NCBI GenBank assembly: GCA_032622095.1
Contig: CP136066.1
Span: forward strand, 117,823,319-117,887,318
DNA: 64,000 nt
DNA from: Siphonodentalium dalli
Taxonomy: Eukaryota > Mollusca > Scaphopoda > Gadilida > Siphonodentaliidae
Direction: 5' to 3'
Made by a program: the position numbers and the translations under genes. Every line of letters starts with the position of its first letter. Position 1 is the stretch's first letter. A model generated the notes under the pieces. That model searched no databases and was not told the DNA's origin. It was given only the letters and a program-made list of their open reading frames with translations. Below are positions 11,964-23,553 of the stretch, one piece after another.

Positions 11964-12636
11964 TCTACTATATATTTTGAGAACTACATATATCCATATA
12001 TATATCCTTTATAGAATCGAAAACGGCTGCACAGATTGAGACCAAACTTCCTGTCTAAGGTTAAAAACCCACGGACAGTGCATAGCACAACTTCTGATAA
12101 TGTCCGAGCACTCATTCTCCACGCCCAGTCACAAAAAACGGCACTGTGGGGTTAATCGCTTTGATAGTTAAAGAGCGTTCGTATCCACAGTGTCGTTGAT
12201 AAAGAGCGTCTATATACACGACGAGTATAAATACGGCTCCATTGACCGTCTCGAAACGAAATTTCGTACTTAATTTCGTACTAGGGGTTCCAAGAGACGG
12301 GGGAGATTTTAACGGGTCAGTTTTTCCATGCGAGGTGACCTTGACCTTCAAACGGGTACCCACAAATGATCTATATGTGCGTGTCCTTTATAGACTCGAA
12401 CCGATTGAGCTCAAACTTGGTACTTTTGTGCGGGAAGTGTCATGGACGGGTCAAATTGTGCCCAGACCTGACCTTGACCTTGAAAATTATCAATTCAAGG
12501 TCAAATCGTATAAAACTGGCGGATTTCAACGAAATTTTACACCTAGGTGCAGCACATGTGTCTCGGAAGCTGTTGCAATTGCTTTTTCGAACAAAGCCAT
12601 GAGATGAACCACACCAGTGGCGGGCTAACATGCTAG
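11964..12636 (+). mobile_element. Non-autonomous Helitron 1 of a tandem trio
   Basis: It starts TCTACTATATATTTTGAG directly after an A, the canonical Helitron insertion point, and ends with CTAG at 12633-12636. About 10 bases before the end lies a degenerate copy of the terminal hairpin (CCAGTGGCGGG). No Rep/helicase reading frame is present at 673 bases. The interior shares blocks with the next two copies (AAACTTCC, CACGGACA, AAAGAGCGTT). Confidence 0.75.
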
Positions 12637-13663
12637 TCTATATATATATTTTGAGACTTCCATATATATGTGTATGTGTGTGGGTACTTCATAGAATCGA
12701 AAAAAGTGTGGACAGATTGAGCTCAAACTTCCTATCTAAGGGTAAAAAGCCACGGACACCGTCGTTGTCGCGTTTTGGAGAAGCTCTGAGCACCCATTCT
12801 CCACTCCCAATCATCAAAATCACCGCAATCGGCACTTCGGGGTTAATAGCGTTGATAGATAAAGAGCGTTCCTTTTCCGCAGTGTTTACATAAAGAGTGA
12901 TTTTCGCTATCGATTCAGATCCAAGAGGCGTAACTCTACTTATCTGTATGACGGGAGTCTGATTGTTATGCCAGTCGTTCCTAGGAACGGAGGACATTTT
13001 CATGTTTACAATTCAACGCAACGTTATCGCTCGAAATATTATGCAGAGAGATTTCAGATTTCACGACGGGAAGCGTTTGTTTACAATTCAACGCAACGTT
13101 ATCGCTCGAAATATTGTCCGCTCTTTGCGGGGACTATTGACCATCTCGTAAGGGTGGACAACCTCTCTCAGGGGCTGCTCAATGGCCACGGGCAGATTAA
13201 AAAAATCATACCTCGTTTAGGGACGGGTATCTAGGAACGGGGAAGTTTAGGACGGGTACGGGCAGGTTAAAAAAAATCATACCTCTTTTAGGGATGGGTA
13301 TCTAGGAACGGGGAAGTTTAGGACGGGTACCATGAATTAACTCATTGAAAAACAATGAATGCGTTGTCTGTCGTTCCTAGGAAGGGGGGATTTCATCGGG
13401 TCAATTTTTCCGCCAGAAACAAAAAATTCATTTAAAAAATTAATTAAAACAATTTAAAATAAAAAAAAATAAAAAATAAAAAAAACAATTAAATTATAAA
13501 AAAAAGAATTAAATTAAATTAAATTAAAAAAATAAATAAAATAAATATTAAAAAAAAAAAAAAAAAAAAAATATAATTTTTTTTTTTAAATAAATAAAAA
13601 TAAAATAATTAAAAAAATGTCATGTTTCTGACCAACCATGCCAGTGGTGGGCTAACCTGCTAG
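12637..13663 (+). mobile_element. Non-autonomous Helitron 2 of a tandem trio
   Basis: It begins TCTATATATATATTTTGAG immediately after the CTAG of copy 1 with no base between, and ends GCTAACCTG-CTAG at 13660-13663. It contains two direct copies of a segment with CAACGCAACGTTATCGCTCG about 73 bases apart (13015 and 13088), and two copies of a TAGGGACGGGTATCTAGGAACG-type segment (about 13200 and 13290). A simple A/T-rich tract follows (13405-13620). Non-coding. Confidence 0.75.
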
Positions 13664-15200
13664 TCTCCTATATATTTTGAGACTTCCGTATATATATATA
13701 TATATATATATCCTTTGTAGACTCGAAAACGGCTCCACCGATTGAGCCCAAACTTCCTATCTAAGGGGAAAAAGCCACGGGAAGTGTCATCGCACCGCTT
13801 CTGAGAACGTTCGAGCACTCCTTCACCCTTCGCCCTGCCACCGTCCTTGGAATTGAGGGGTTAAATGGTCTCAAAATGTGTGTGACCCGATGCAGGAAGG
13901 ACAATTCTAAATTCACACAACGTATTGAATATGTATGACTTACGAAGTGTATTCAATGTTGTATTCAGATCTGACCATTTAAAAACTCTCCTTATCATCT
14001 GTATGTGTCACAAGTGAAAATGTATGAGTTTATTGTCTGATTGTTAAGATCGCCGATTGTTTATTTCACATTAATTGAATGACAAGTAAATGTAAAGTGT
14101 TCTAACTGACAAAGAGCCGACAACGTTATCGCACGTTCGTCGGTTAATCGTAAAATACACACAAATATGTGTTAAAGTGCAGACTAATTCACCACCTTCG
14201 TGTATTCAAGAATATGAATCACACCAAAATTAAGCGAATTGTATATTGAATGTGTAGGTATAAGCTGCCATGTATATATCATTCTCCAAATGCTTCAATA
14301 TCATGACAATCTATTAATAGTTATTATAAAAAACCTAAAAGTTTACGGAACGTCGCGATATACGCAAAAACGCAAACATACTATATTATCATTTTATCAC
14401 ATAATTTGGCCATAAAAGCAGTTTCATAATTATCGGTAATAGACACGTTTAATATCAGCGCGTGCGATGACGTCACGGCGTTCTTCAAATAACTTGCGAT
14501 CGCTGTAGTTTATGATTGTTGTTTTCGATGAATATTTCGCGTTGCTTCGGGTTTATTTGATCATTTGATAAAAGGTATCTCACACTCGTCCTATTTTATA
14601 CGTAATTTATCAACCTCGTCCTCTAAATTCTATTTGAGCCTCGGTAAACCTCGGCTCAAATCGAATTTAGTGAACTCGGTTGATAAATTCCGTATAAAAT
14701 AGAAACTCATGTGAGATCCTCTATGTATGCTATTTCGCTGTTGGGCCGATCGTTCAATGTAACATAATAATGTTTGTCCTGAACTAATGTCTGTGAAGAA
14801 TGATTGTTAAGTTGATATATGAACTATCCATGTCGTGTGAAGACTTATAATAACAAATTCAATGTTAACATACGCACATCTTAAAAACATCGAGACGAAA
14901 TTTCGTACTTAGGGCTTCCAAGGGACGGGGGAGATTTTCGTCAGGTCAGTTTGTCCGCCTGAGGTGACATTGACCTTGAAACGGGTACCCACAAGTGACC
15001 TTGGGCGATATCTCAGTCTTCAGTGGTGGCATCGACGTGCAATTTGTTATGTATGGTCAACTCGGGACGGGGAATATTTTTGTCGGGTTATATGATAGCA
15101 TGCTGTCGGCGTGTCTGTACGGGTTACCTTGAAAAACTAAAATTAATGGATCGACCAAAGCCATGGGACCAATCCCGCCAGTGGCGGGCTAATCTGCTAG
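13664..15200 (+). mobile_element. Non-autonomous Helitron 3 of a tandem trio
   Basis: It begins TCTCCTATATATTTTGAG directly after copy 2. It ends with a textbook Helitron 3' terminus: the perfect hairpin CCCGCC-AGT-GGCGGG, then CTAATCTG, then CTAG (15197-15200), followed by the host T. Its interior resumes the sequence of copy 1 at about 14888 (GAAATTTCGTACTTAGGG) after roughly 1 kb of unrelated sequence (about 13860-14887) that includes a foldback. That block is probably a later insertion. Confidence 0.8.
14574..14719. repeat. Foldback hairpin with arms of about 68 bp
   Basis: Inverted arms pair through ATCTCACA, CTATTTTATACG, AATTTATCAACC, CTAAATTC and TTTGAGCC, around a short centre near 14645-14652. 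It lies inside the unrelated block of Helitron 3. No coding sequence and no clear target duplication. Confidence 0.8.
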
Positions 15201-15591
15201 TGTTACATAAAATAGACAATCAAGTAGCATATTAAATTCATTATATGTACACTTGAATACAGTTACAAATGACTGCTTTATTTGTCAAAGTAATCCATAT
15301 TCCATCACCGATGACAAGACCGCTTTCGCAGATTGCTGCTTCCAGCTTTCCATAGATTTACTGGGTGTTTGCAATCGGGGGGACATAGAGAATAGTTTCT
15401 CAACTTTAATAAATTAATAATTGAATAACATTGTAAACAAGAATATTCACCACAGTGAATGATATAACATATATAGAGACATTAGCTCATTATATTAAAA
15501 GATTGTCAATCGAAGCGAGAAAATGATCGAAGGCTACCGTTTTAATGATATACAATTTTCTCTGAACCGGAAACGGAATAAAAGGTTGAAC

Positions 15592-16589
15592 CAGGGTTTC
15601 CGCTAGGGGTTGGGGGAATGTGGCCGTATTTGGGAAACACATACCCGGCGCCCTATCGGGAGAAAATTTGAATGTTTATCATTGAAAAGTAGCAATTTCC
15701 TTGCAAGGCAACAATCATGAACATTGAATCTTGGTATAGAAACCTAACTAAAACAGATGGTTTTTCTTTTATCTCAAGTTAATGAACTAAAAGCATCTAA
15801 GCACCACAACATACAGTTGATAGAATGACTTTTATAACAGTAACAATATTAAAAGCCGACATCAAAGGAACTAAAGACACAGTGACAAGGATGCTCTAGC
15901 ACAAGCACAAGTCTGCACAACCAGTGTTAGGGCCTCACTGAATGCGTTCTTTGTATTCACAGTACAACTGAATCAAAACAATTTGGTGAAAATCAAAATT
16001 TCCTCAGATGGAGATAACCTCGTGCTGGATTCGTATAATTGATAATTTTGTATTAAAATTGGACAGGGAATAAATACATTGATAATAACTATTAATATTT
16101 TATATTGTTTTATTTAGAATTAAACATTTGTTTGACACACCTTGTCTTGAGGTAAAATGTCTCCGCTGTTCGTCGCAGTGACTGTCAGAACTCACCTGTG
16201 TTCATGGTTGCAGCTCAGAATTCAGCCCCCACAATGAATTACCAACATACAATTCTGCATTTGAGGGAACTATATAGTGGGTCAGAAAGTTGGGTCTTGT
16301 AGACAAATAGCTATGGTAAATTAAAATGTGAGAGGCTGATTAATACTAAACATTCGCCAACAAAGCATTACACATGATGGTGCTGACATGATCTGCGCTA
16401 CTGATATAATATTTTATTCAGACAGGATTCCTTGCAATCTGTTAATAATCGGTGTCGGTGATCGCTCATCCTGTGTAAAAAAGGGGGTTGAGCTAGGTCT
16501 GTGGCTATTTTGTGGCCAATATTAAGTCAAGGTTGGGAAGGGGAATGAGGCCGCTGGACGGCCAGCCTGTCGTAGTAGCGGAAACCCTG
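15592..16589. mobile_element. hAT-like non-autonomous element
   Basis: The ends are inverted copies: CAGGGTTTCCGCTA at 15592 and, reading inward from 16589, CAGGGTTTCCGCTA. GTTGAAC lies directly outside both ends, consistent with a 7- to 8-base target duplication. The CAGGG start fits hAT. No transposase is visible in 998 bases. A relative of its left end occurs at 59096 (CAGGGTTTCCGCCA, then TTGGGGAAACACATA and AAAAGTAGC). Confidence 0.8.
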
Positions 16590-17368
16590 GTTGAACTCAA
16601 TCGAGACGGTGACATTTGGTTCTCACTATCCACAAGTAAATGTTGCTTTTTATCCAGTGAAATATATTGTAAACTCAATCTTATAAAGAGAAATAATTTA
16701 TATTGTCCTTAAAATGTGTGAGAATCAATCAAAAGATCCGATTTACGGAACATTTTGTTTCGGAATTTAATGATTCCGCCATTTGACATTACCATCCGTT
16801 GCAGACATTATGCATTCCCACACTGTACAATTTAATTCTTTACAATTTCGATGCAGTAAAACACTATAAAATAACTTAATAAATTTCCTATTGTTGACGA
16901 GACGGGGTATAAAAAGCCCTCCTTGGAAAATTATAGGCGGGCTATTGGCAGGCAGCCCGCCAACCCGCCTTGAGATTTCCAGGCCTGAATATTTCTCACC
17001 CATGATGCTGAAGAATTAGTAATTTAGTGGGTGGTGAATCGGACAGGGTTTCTTTAATTATGTACCAGCAGTTGGATTTGATATTTTTTGGTATAATGAC
17101 AGACCAATGGGTTTCTTCCATTGATTTTCACAGGTGTTTAGGACCTTCTGGGAATTAGAATGTACCTAAATTTTCTGCCATACAAACATTTAGCATCATT
17201 GCCTACTCTCTAAACTGAGATTCGGGGGCATATGTCATGCTTGGCAATGCACTTCTTTGCTCATTGAACATCAGATCACATTTTCAAATGCATCTATTTA
17301 TCATTCACTAGAAATTATGGATTTCACTTTTTGTTAAAGTTGAGGATTGACGTCTATCTTGATTGCAG

Positions 17369-17499
17369 GACTGTTGAATGACAAGAGGGTGATTATTACT
17401 GGAGCATCAAGTGGCCTTGGGGAGCAGATGGCTTACCATTATGCCAGAATGGGTGCAAGAGTTCTTATAACAGCACGCAGGGAACATGTTCTAATGCAG
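17369..17499 (+). CDS. HSD11B1L: HSD11B1-like exon with cofactor-binding motif
   Basis: 131 bases after the acceptor TTGATTGCAG and before the donor GTGCGG; enters in phase 1 and leaves in phase 0. It encodes LLNDKRVIITGASSGLGEQM and then AYHYARMGARVLITARREHV. The strand-loop-helix TGxxxGxG binds the NADP(H) diphosphate, and the Arg in ITARR is placed to favour NADP(H). The sequence opens at the LxxKxVIITG strand, so the anchor-coding exon lies upstream. Confidence 0.93.
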
Positions 17500-17654
17500 G
17501 TGCGGTACCATGCATCCTTCAATCAAACTTCTTGTTCAGTCAACAGATATCATATACAAAAATATTAATAACGTACATATATTTGTTATTAGTTTTACAA
17601 TTTTAGTAAAATGGCCAAATCTCCTGCAACAAGCCGTGTACGCCAAATAGTGAT

Positions 17655-17790
17655 GCGGACCGGACCGCTTTGGACCGGTCCGGTCCGCGGTCCAGGGGTT
17701 GACCGTGGTCCGGTCCAGACCGGGTGTCACTGGACCGGACCGGACCGCTTTTTGCCACCAGTCCGGTACTCTCCGGTCCGGTCCACTATT
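17655..17790. repeat. GGACC/GGTCC-rich hairpin cluster
   Basis: A GC-rich island in AT-rich intron 1, made of repeated ACCGG, GGACC and GGTCC units. 17655-17688 forms a perfect 12-bp stem (GCGGACCGGACC with GGTCCGGTCCGC). Similar runs follow to 17786. No coding potential is apparent. It may be a decayed transposon end or a structural satellite fragment. Confidence 0.7.
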
Positions 17791-18769
17791 TTACTTCAGT
17801 TATAATAAACTATCGCGAATATTATTGCGTATTTACCGTCATATCTATTAGCAATGATGTATTGACGCATTGAAGTGGTTAATATCTATTAAACATTTGA
17901 TGTCACGAAAACAATGTATAGATGTACATTGTACATGTCACTTTCCTTATAATGAAAGTGCCAGTATGGGCGGCCGCCTGATTTGATGTCCAACACTATG
18001 TAGCACCCTACCAATGCGACAAACATGCAACTGAATGAGTATGGAACTATTTGCCATAAACAGTGTAACATGGCATCAACTAATCAATTTGGATGGATAT
18101 CGAATTTAGTAACTGACAGAAAGAACACAAACTCTAGTAACAGAGTACCATATTCGTTATTCTTATCAGTAGTAGTTCATTATGTGATAGATATCCCATT
18201 GTTTGGATTTTTTTGAAGGCTGTGCCATACGAATGATGTAAATTTCAAATGCATGGCAAGCTCCAAACTGGCTTAGGATATTTATGTAATCGATTAATAG
18301 CTAGTATTGGAACATAAGTTACAAAATTTAGATGAATAAACAACCGAAAATCCATGCCTGGTGGCTGCAAAATATTCTGTTTTCGTTTTGCGATTGTTTT
18401 TCGCCGATTACACATTTATAACAATAGTTTTTTAGCCCTCGCTGGGTGGGAGAAATGCTATGACTTTAACAAGATATTTCAGAGTATATAATAAAGCATA
18501 TAGATTGATATTTCTTGTATTTTATATTCACCTATCTTTAATATCCCTATTTCCAAATTACATGGATAATATTTGGGAGTTAACGTGTGCTACGTCCTTA
18601 ATTTAAAACTGTGAAAACTATATCGCGAGTCAAAGTGAAAGTATTTCCACATTTATGCCTGATGTGTAGAAATTTCTGCACTGATATAAATTGTGATTAA
18701 TCCTCTCCTAACAATTAGAGTTATTAGCATTTTTCATGGCTCAAAGTCTGCCTACTTCATAGCGCTTTA
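17791..18769. other. Intron 1 sequence, nothing recognised
   Basis: AT-rich intronic sequence without exon-like frames or clear repeats. Confidence 0.4.
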
Positions 18770-18774
18770 TAATG

Positions 18775-19110
18775 AGGCTGAAGGGGTCACTCTCACCTAA
18801 AAAAGTGCTGAAGGGTACACAGGGTTTGAAAATGTGCTGAAGGGTACACAGGGTTTGTGATCGGCACGAACACCATTACTTAAATTGTGTTTATGAAAGT
18901 CTGGCGCCCATTAGCAGTTTGTTTTCAGTACATTTTGATATTCATTGGAACGTAAACAATTATTCTCTAATCTCTAACAGAAATCATGGCAGATACGAAG
19001 ACTGAATGTCCGTTAGAATGACATTTCAATCCCTGTGTACCCTTCAGCACATTTTGAAAATCATGTGTACCCTTCAGCACTTTTTTTGTTGAGAGTGACC
19101 CCTTCAGCCT
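18775..19110. mobile_element. Palindromic MITE of 336 bp
   Basis: The left arm AGGCTGAAGGGGTCACTCTC is matched by its inverse at the right end. TAATG flanks both ends (18770-18774 and 19111-19115). Each arm also holds two copies of GTGCTGAAGGGTACAC (inverted on the right as GTGTACCCTTCAGCAC), so most of the element folds on itself. Non-coding; superfamily not assigned. Confidence 0.78.
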
Positions 19111-19284
19111 TAATGAGCCAATCAGATGTTGACATTTTCGCAACTAATACTCAGACATCTGATGAAACTATAAATTACATTATTTTCAGTTTATCATAAA
19201 TTATTATCCATCCATGACAAGTTTAGGAATATTACTAAGATAAAACGATCTTTCTTTCTTCCATCAGGATGAAATAAATATGCA

Positions 19285-21530
19285 TCAATTTATTCACTCA
19301 TAGCCATACCAATGAAAGGTAAATCATCCAGTCATTCACTCATAGTCGTACCAATGAAAGGTAAATCATCCAGTCATTCACTCATAGCCGCACCAATGCA
19401 AGGTAAATCATCCAGTCATTAACTCATAGCCGCACCAATGAAACGTAAATCATCCAGACATTCACCCATAGCCGCACCAATGAAAGGTAAATCATCCAGT
19501 CATTCACTCATAGCCGTACCAATGAAAGATAAATCATACAGACATTCACCCATAGTCGTACCAGCGAAAGGTAAATCATCCTGTCATTCACTCAGAGCCG
19601 CACCAATGAAAAGTATTAAAATCATCCAGTCATTCACTCATAGCCGCACCAATGAAAGGTAAATCATCCGGTCATTCACTCATAGCCGCACCAACGAAAG
19701 GTAAATCATCCAGTCATTCACTCATAGCCGTACCATTGAAACGTAAATCATCCAGTCGTTAACTCATAGCCGTACCAACGAAAGGTAAATCATCCAGTCA
19801 TTCACTCATAGCCGCACCAATGAAAGGTAAATCATCCAGTCATTCACTCATAGCCGCACCAACGAAAGGTAAATCATCCAGTCATTCACTCATAGCCGCA
19901 CCATTGAAACGTAAATCATCCAGTCATTCACTCATAGCCGTACCAACGAAAGGTAAATCATCCAGTCATTCACTCATAGCCGCACCAATGAAAGGTAAAT
20001 CATCCAGTCATTCACTCATAGCCGTACCAACGAAAGGTAAATTATCCAGTCATTCACTCATAGCCGCACCAATGAAAGGTAAATCATCCAGTCATTCACT
20101 CATAGCCGCACCAACGAAAGGTAAATCATCCAGTCATTCACTCATAGCCGCACCAGTGAAACGTAAATAATCCAGTCATTCACTCATAGCCATACCAACG
20201 AAAGGTAAATCATCCAGTCATTCACTCACAGCCGCACCAGCGAAAGGTAAATCATCCAGACATTCACTCATAGCCGCACCAATGAAACATAAATTATCCA
20301 GTCATTCACTCAAAGCCGTACCAATGAAACGTAAATCATCCAGTCATTCACTCATAGCCGTACCAGCGAAATGTAAATCATCCAGTCATTCACTCATTGC
20401 CGTACCAATGAAACGTAAATCATCCAGTCATTCACTCATAGCCGTACCAGCGAAAGGTAAATCATCCTGTCATTCACTCAGAGCCGCACCAATGAAAGGT
20501 ATTAAAATCATCCAGTCATTCACTCATAGCCGCACCAATGAAAGGTAAATCATCCGGTCATTAACTCATAGCCGCACCAATGAAACGTAAATCATCCAGA
20601 CATTCACCCATAGCCGCACCAATGAAAGGTAAATCATCCAGTCATTCACTCATAGCCGTACCAATGAAAGATAAATCATCCAGACATTCACCCATAGTCG
20701 TACCAGCGAAAGGTAAATCATCCTGTCATTCACTCAGAGCCGCACCAATGAAAGGTATTAAAATCATCCAGTCATTCACTCATAGCCGCACCAATGAAAG
20801 GTAAATCATCCGGTCATTCACTCATAGCCGCACCAACGAAAGGTAAATCATCCAGTCATTCACTCATAGCCGTACCATTGAAACGTAAATCATCCAGTCA
20901 TTCACTCATAGCCGTACCAACGAAAGGTAAATCATCCAGTCATTCACTCATAGCCGCACCAATGAAAGGTAAATCATCCAGTCATTCACTCATAGCCGCA
21001 CCAACGAAAGGTAAATCATCCAGTCATTCACTCATAGCCGCACCAGTGAAACGTAAATAATCCAGTCATTCACTCATAGCCATACCAACGAAAGGTAAAT
21101 CATCCAGTCATTCACTCACAGCCGCACCAGCGAAAGGTAAATCATCCAGACATTCACTCATAGCCGCACCAATGAAACATAAATTATCCAGTCATTCACT
21201 CAAAGCCGTACCAATGAAACGTAAATCATCCAGTCATTCACTCATAGCCGTACCAGCGAAATGTAAATCATCCAGTCATTCACTCATTGCCGTACCAATG
21301 AAACGTAAATCATCCAGTCATTCACTCATAGCCGTACCAACAAAAGGTAAATCATCCAGTCATTCACTCATTGCCATGCCAGCGAAACTTAAATCATCCA
21401 GTCGTTCACTCATCGCCATAACAGCGAAACGTAAATCATCCAGTCATTCACTCATCGCCATACCAGTGAAACGTAAATCATCCAGTCATTCACTCATAGC
21501 CATACCAGCGAAACGTAAATAATCCAGTCA
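19285..21530 (+). repeat. 42-bp satellite array with higher-order structure
   Basis: About 53 tandem copies of a 42-base unit containing GGTAAATCATCCAGTCATTC. A variant unit with a 4-base insertion (GGTATTAAAATCATCC) occurs near 19610, 20496 and 20755. Long identical stretches recur at offsets of 1142 (27 units plus 8) and 890 bases (21 units plus 8), which shows multi-unit duplication. Because 42 is 14 codons, one frame reads through as a repeated KSSSHSLIAVPTKG-like peptide. In-frame stops (for example near 20167 and 21057) and the intronic position argue against a real protein. Confidence 0.95.
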
Positions 21531-22226
21531 GCTGAATCAGTTGCTGATCATCAGGTTATTCTGTTTATACATACTAAGATGCTTATTCGCACAAACTCAG
21601 TTTAACTCATTTATAACAAAGATATTAGGTGCAGGGAGGGAAATAAATTTGATTCAAAATCCCGTTCAGAAGTTCATTTGCTAGAGTTCAGCAGATTTGC
21701 CCGAACGCACTCAATTATAACCAGATACTCAGTTGCATATTGTGCAAATGACTTGTAGTCGGATGGTTATACCAAAGGGCATGGAGGGACACAATTTGCC
21801 CTTTTAGTCATTCATCTGATATCGTTCAGCAGATTTGCCTCATAATTGATAGTACAACGAGATAATTATTAACTCATAGCCGGCACTGATGGAAGGAATT
21901 TGGGTATTCCCACCATCAGTACCAACTAAAAGTTATTTCGTCAACACAAGTTTTAGAAACAAATAGGAAGTAGAAGCTTCGATTCAAAATCGTCACGAAG
22001 CTTCAATTCGATTCGATTCGATATTGTTGTATTCAAAATTTTGAATACTGGGGTTTGGTTTTCAAACAAATTGTGAACGATTGTGCATATTTGTACAGCA
22101 TTACCCACTGCGAACGCTACCCATTCCTTTAAAATAAAAACATTTATTTTATTTTCATTTATGGGCCAGTGAGGCTGAGAGAGCCTAGTTTGTCAGTTGG
22201 TGATCGATGTTAATTTTTGAACATTC
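21531..22226. other. Intron 1 sequence, nothing recognised
   Basis: No exon or element ends recognised. A small inverted repeat (GGCACTGATGG with CCATCAGTACC) sits at 21880-21930, and a short TTCGA-rich run at about 21977-22020. Confidence 0.4.
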
Positions 22227-23553
22227 TTTTTATGTTTACCCATACCATACCATAGTGTCGTTGTCAGGATTGACCACTCGTCGTTCGTCCGTCTGTCCAT
22301 CTGTCCGTCCGTAGACACTTCACGAGTAATGCGATAACTCAAACATTTTCTATGCGATCGGAACCAAATATGGGTTTCTCAGCCCAAAATACGGATCGAG
22401 TTCGATTTTGGGTTTGATCCGAGATTTTGTTACAGAGTTATGGCCCTTTTTCGACTTAGAATTCACACATTCTGCCATAACTCAAACATTTTTTATCTGA
22501 TTGGAACCAAATTTGGTATGTGAGTTTCACAGCCCAAAATACAGATCTAGTTGAAAGTGGGTTTGATCCGATTATTTTAAAGGAGTTATGACCCTTTTTC
22601 GAAAAAAAATAGAAAAAAAAATATCGATTTAAAAAAATTAATTTTTAACTTTTATAATAATAATAAAAAAAATGTCATTGAGATTGTCATTTGTTTTCAT
22701 TTAGATATTAATGATTATGATACAAGTTGATAAAAAGATTTCCAATGTGTCCCTTTAATTTTTTTAAATAATTAAAAAAAAAAAAATTTAAGTTAAAATA
22801 ATTTGAAAGACTAACACCATTATAACTCTGCCAAGGGTACCCCGAATCACCACACCAAATTTGATTAAATCGGTCCAAAATCTTGTGTTATGTACTGGTA
22901 AATCTGTTTGGAGCAATATTAAATCAAATTCACCAATTGCCTTTGGACTACTTAGCTATTGATAAGGCTATATTATTTTCTGATGTCTCTTATGCCAATG
23001 TGCAAATAATCTGATAAAGAAGGCTATGGTATCTAATTTAAAATAAAGATTCAACAATAAACATCACATGATATTAACAGTAGACTTGGACATCTGTGCT
23101 GCAGAGTTATATCTTCAGATGGTCTGATATCATTATAATTGTTATTGGTTTAATAGAAAGGTCAGTGTTCAGTGTTCAGTGTCTGCTATATAATTGATAT
23201 TAATGGGTCAGTGGTGAGGTTGCTTATCTGTATACTAGGACACATTATTATTGTAAACTTAAATTGGACTCTCTTAACCCAAGTATTCCATGTCCAGGTC
23301 ACACCTACACATTTAACCCACGGGCTTGTTGTCTGTGGCGGTTTAGCATTACAGATCCTGTACCAGTGTATTCTCTTATATAAATGCCAGTGACCCATAA
23401 ATACCAATAATTTGTGTTATGTACATTTGTCTATAATAGTACATAACAGTATACTCTATAATTCAACACCAAAACTCTCATTTATCCGATCATATTAATT
23501 TTTTATCGCCAAGGAATGGGTTAACATCTGCCGATCGTGATTGGCCTCTCGTT
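22227..23553 (+). mobile_element. Hairpin-ended non-autonomous element (copy 2)
   Basis: It starts TTTTTATGTTTACCCATACC followed by a GTCC run and two GTTATGGCCC/GTTATGACCC units (to about 22600). It ends with TATCGCCAAGG...GCCGATCGTGATTGGC...CTCTCGTT (23504-23553). The last 400 bases match those of the copies ending at 32295 and 54829 (shared phrases ATTCTCTTATATAAATG and GTATACTCTATAATTCAACA). The middle differs and may include another insertion. No Rep, helicase or transposase frame. Confidence 0.65.

Larger units (their letters stand above)
11569..16995. mobile_element. Possible large TIR element bounded by GAAATATTCAGG
   Basis: The left end GAAATATTCAGGGCTGG (11569-11585) and the right end, read inward from 16995, GAAATATTCAGGCCTGG match at 16 of 17 bases in inverted orientation. 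Both sides continue with GC-rich GGGC-type palindromic sequence. I see no direct repeat outside the ends. They may therefore be the ends of one 5.4-kb element filled with later insertions (three Helitrons and a hAT-like element), or two separate end fragments of the same family. No transposase was found. Confidence 0.45.

Noticed and set aside
11569-16995. Reading CAGGG...CCTG inside the GAAATATT ends as a hAT element with an 8-bp duplication
   Set aside because: The flanking octamers GAAATATT and AATATTTC are inverse complements rather than direct repeats, so they belong to the TIR and are not a target duplication.
19820-20170. 116-residue repeat protein read from the 42-bp array
   Set aside because: The frame stays open only because the unit length is a multiple of three. 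In-frame stops occur in sister units, and the array is inside an intron of another gene on the same strand.
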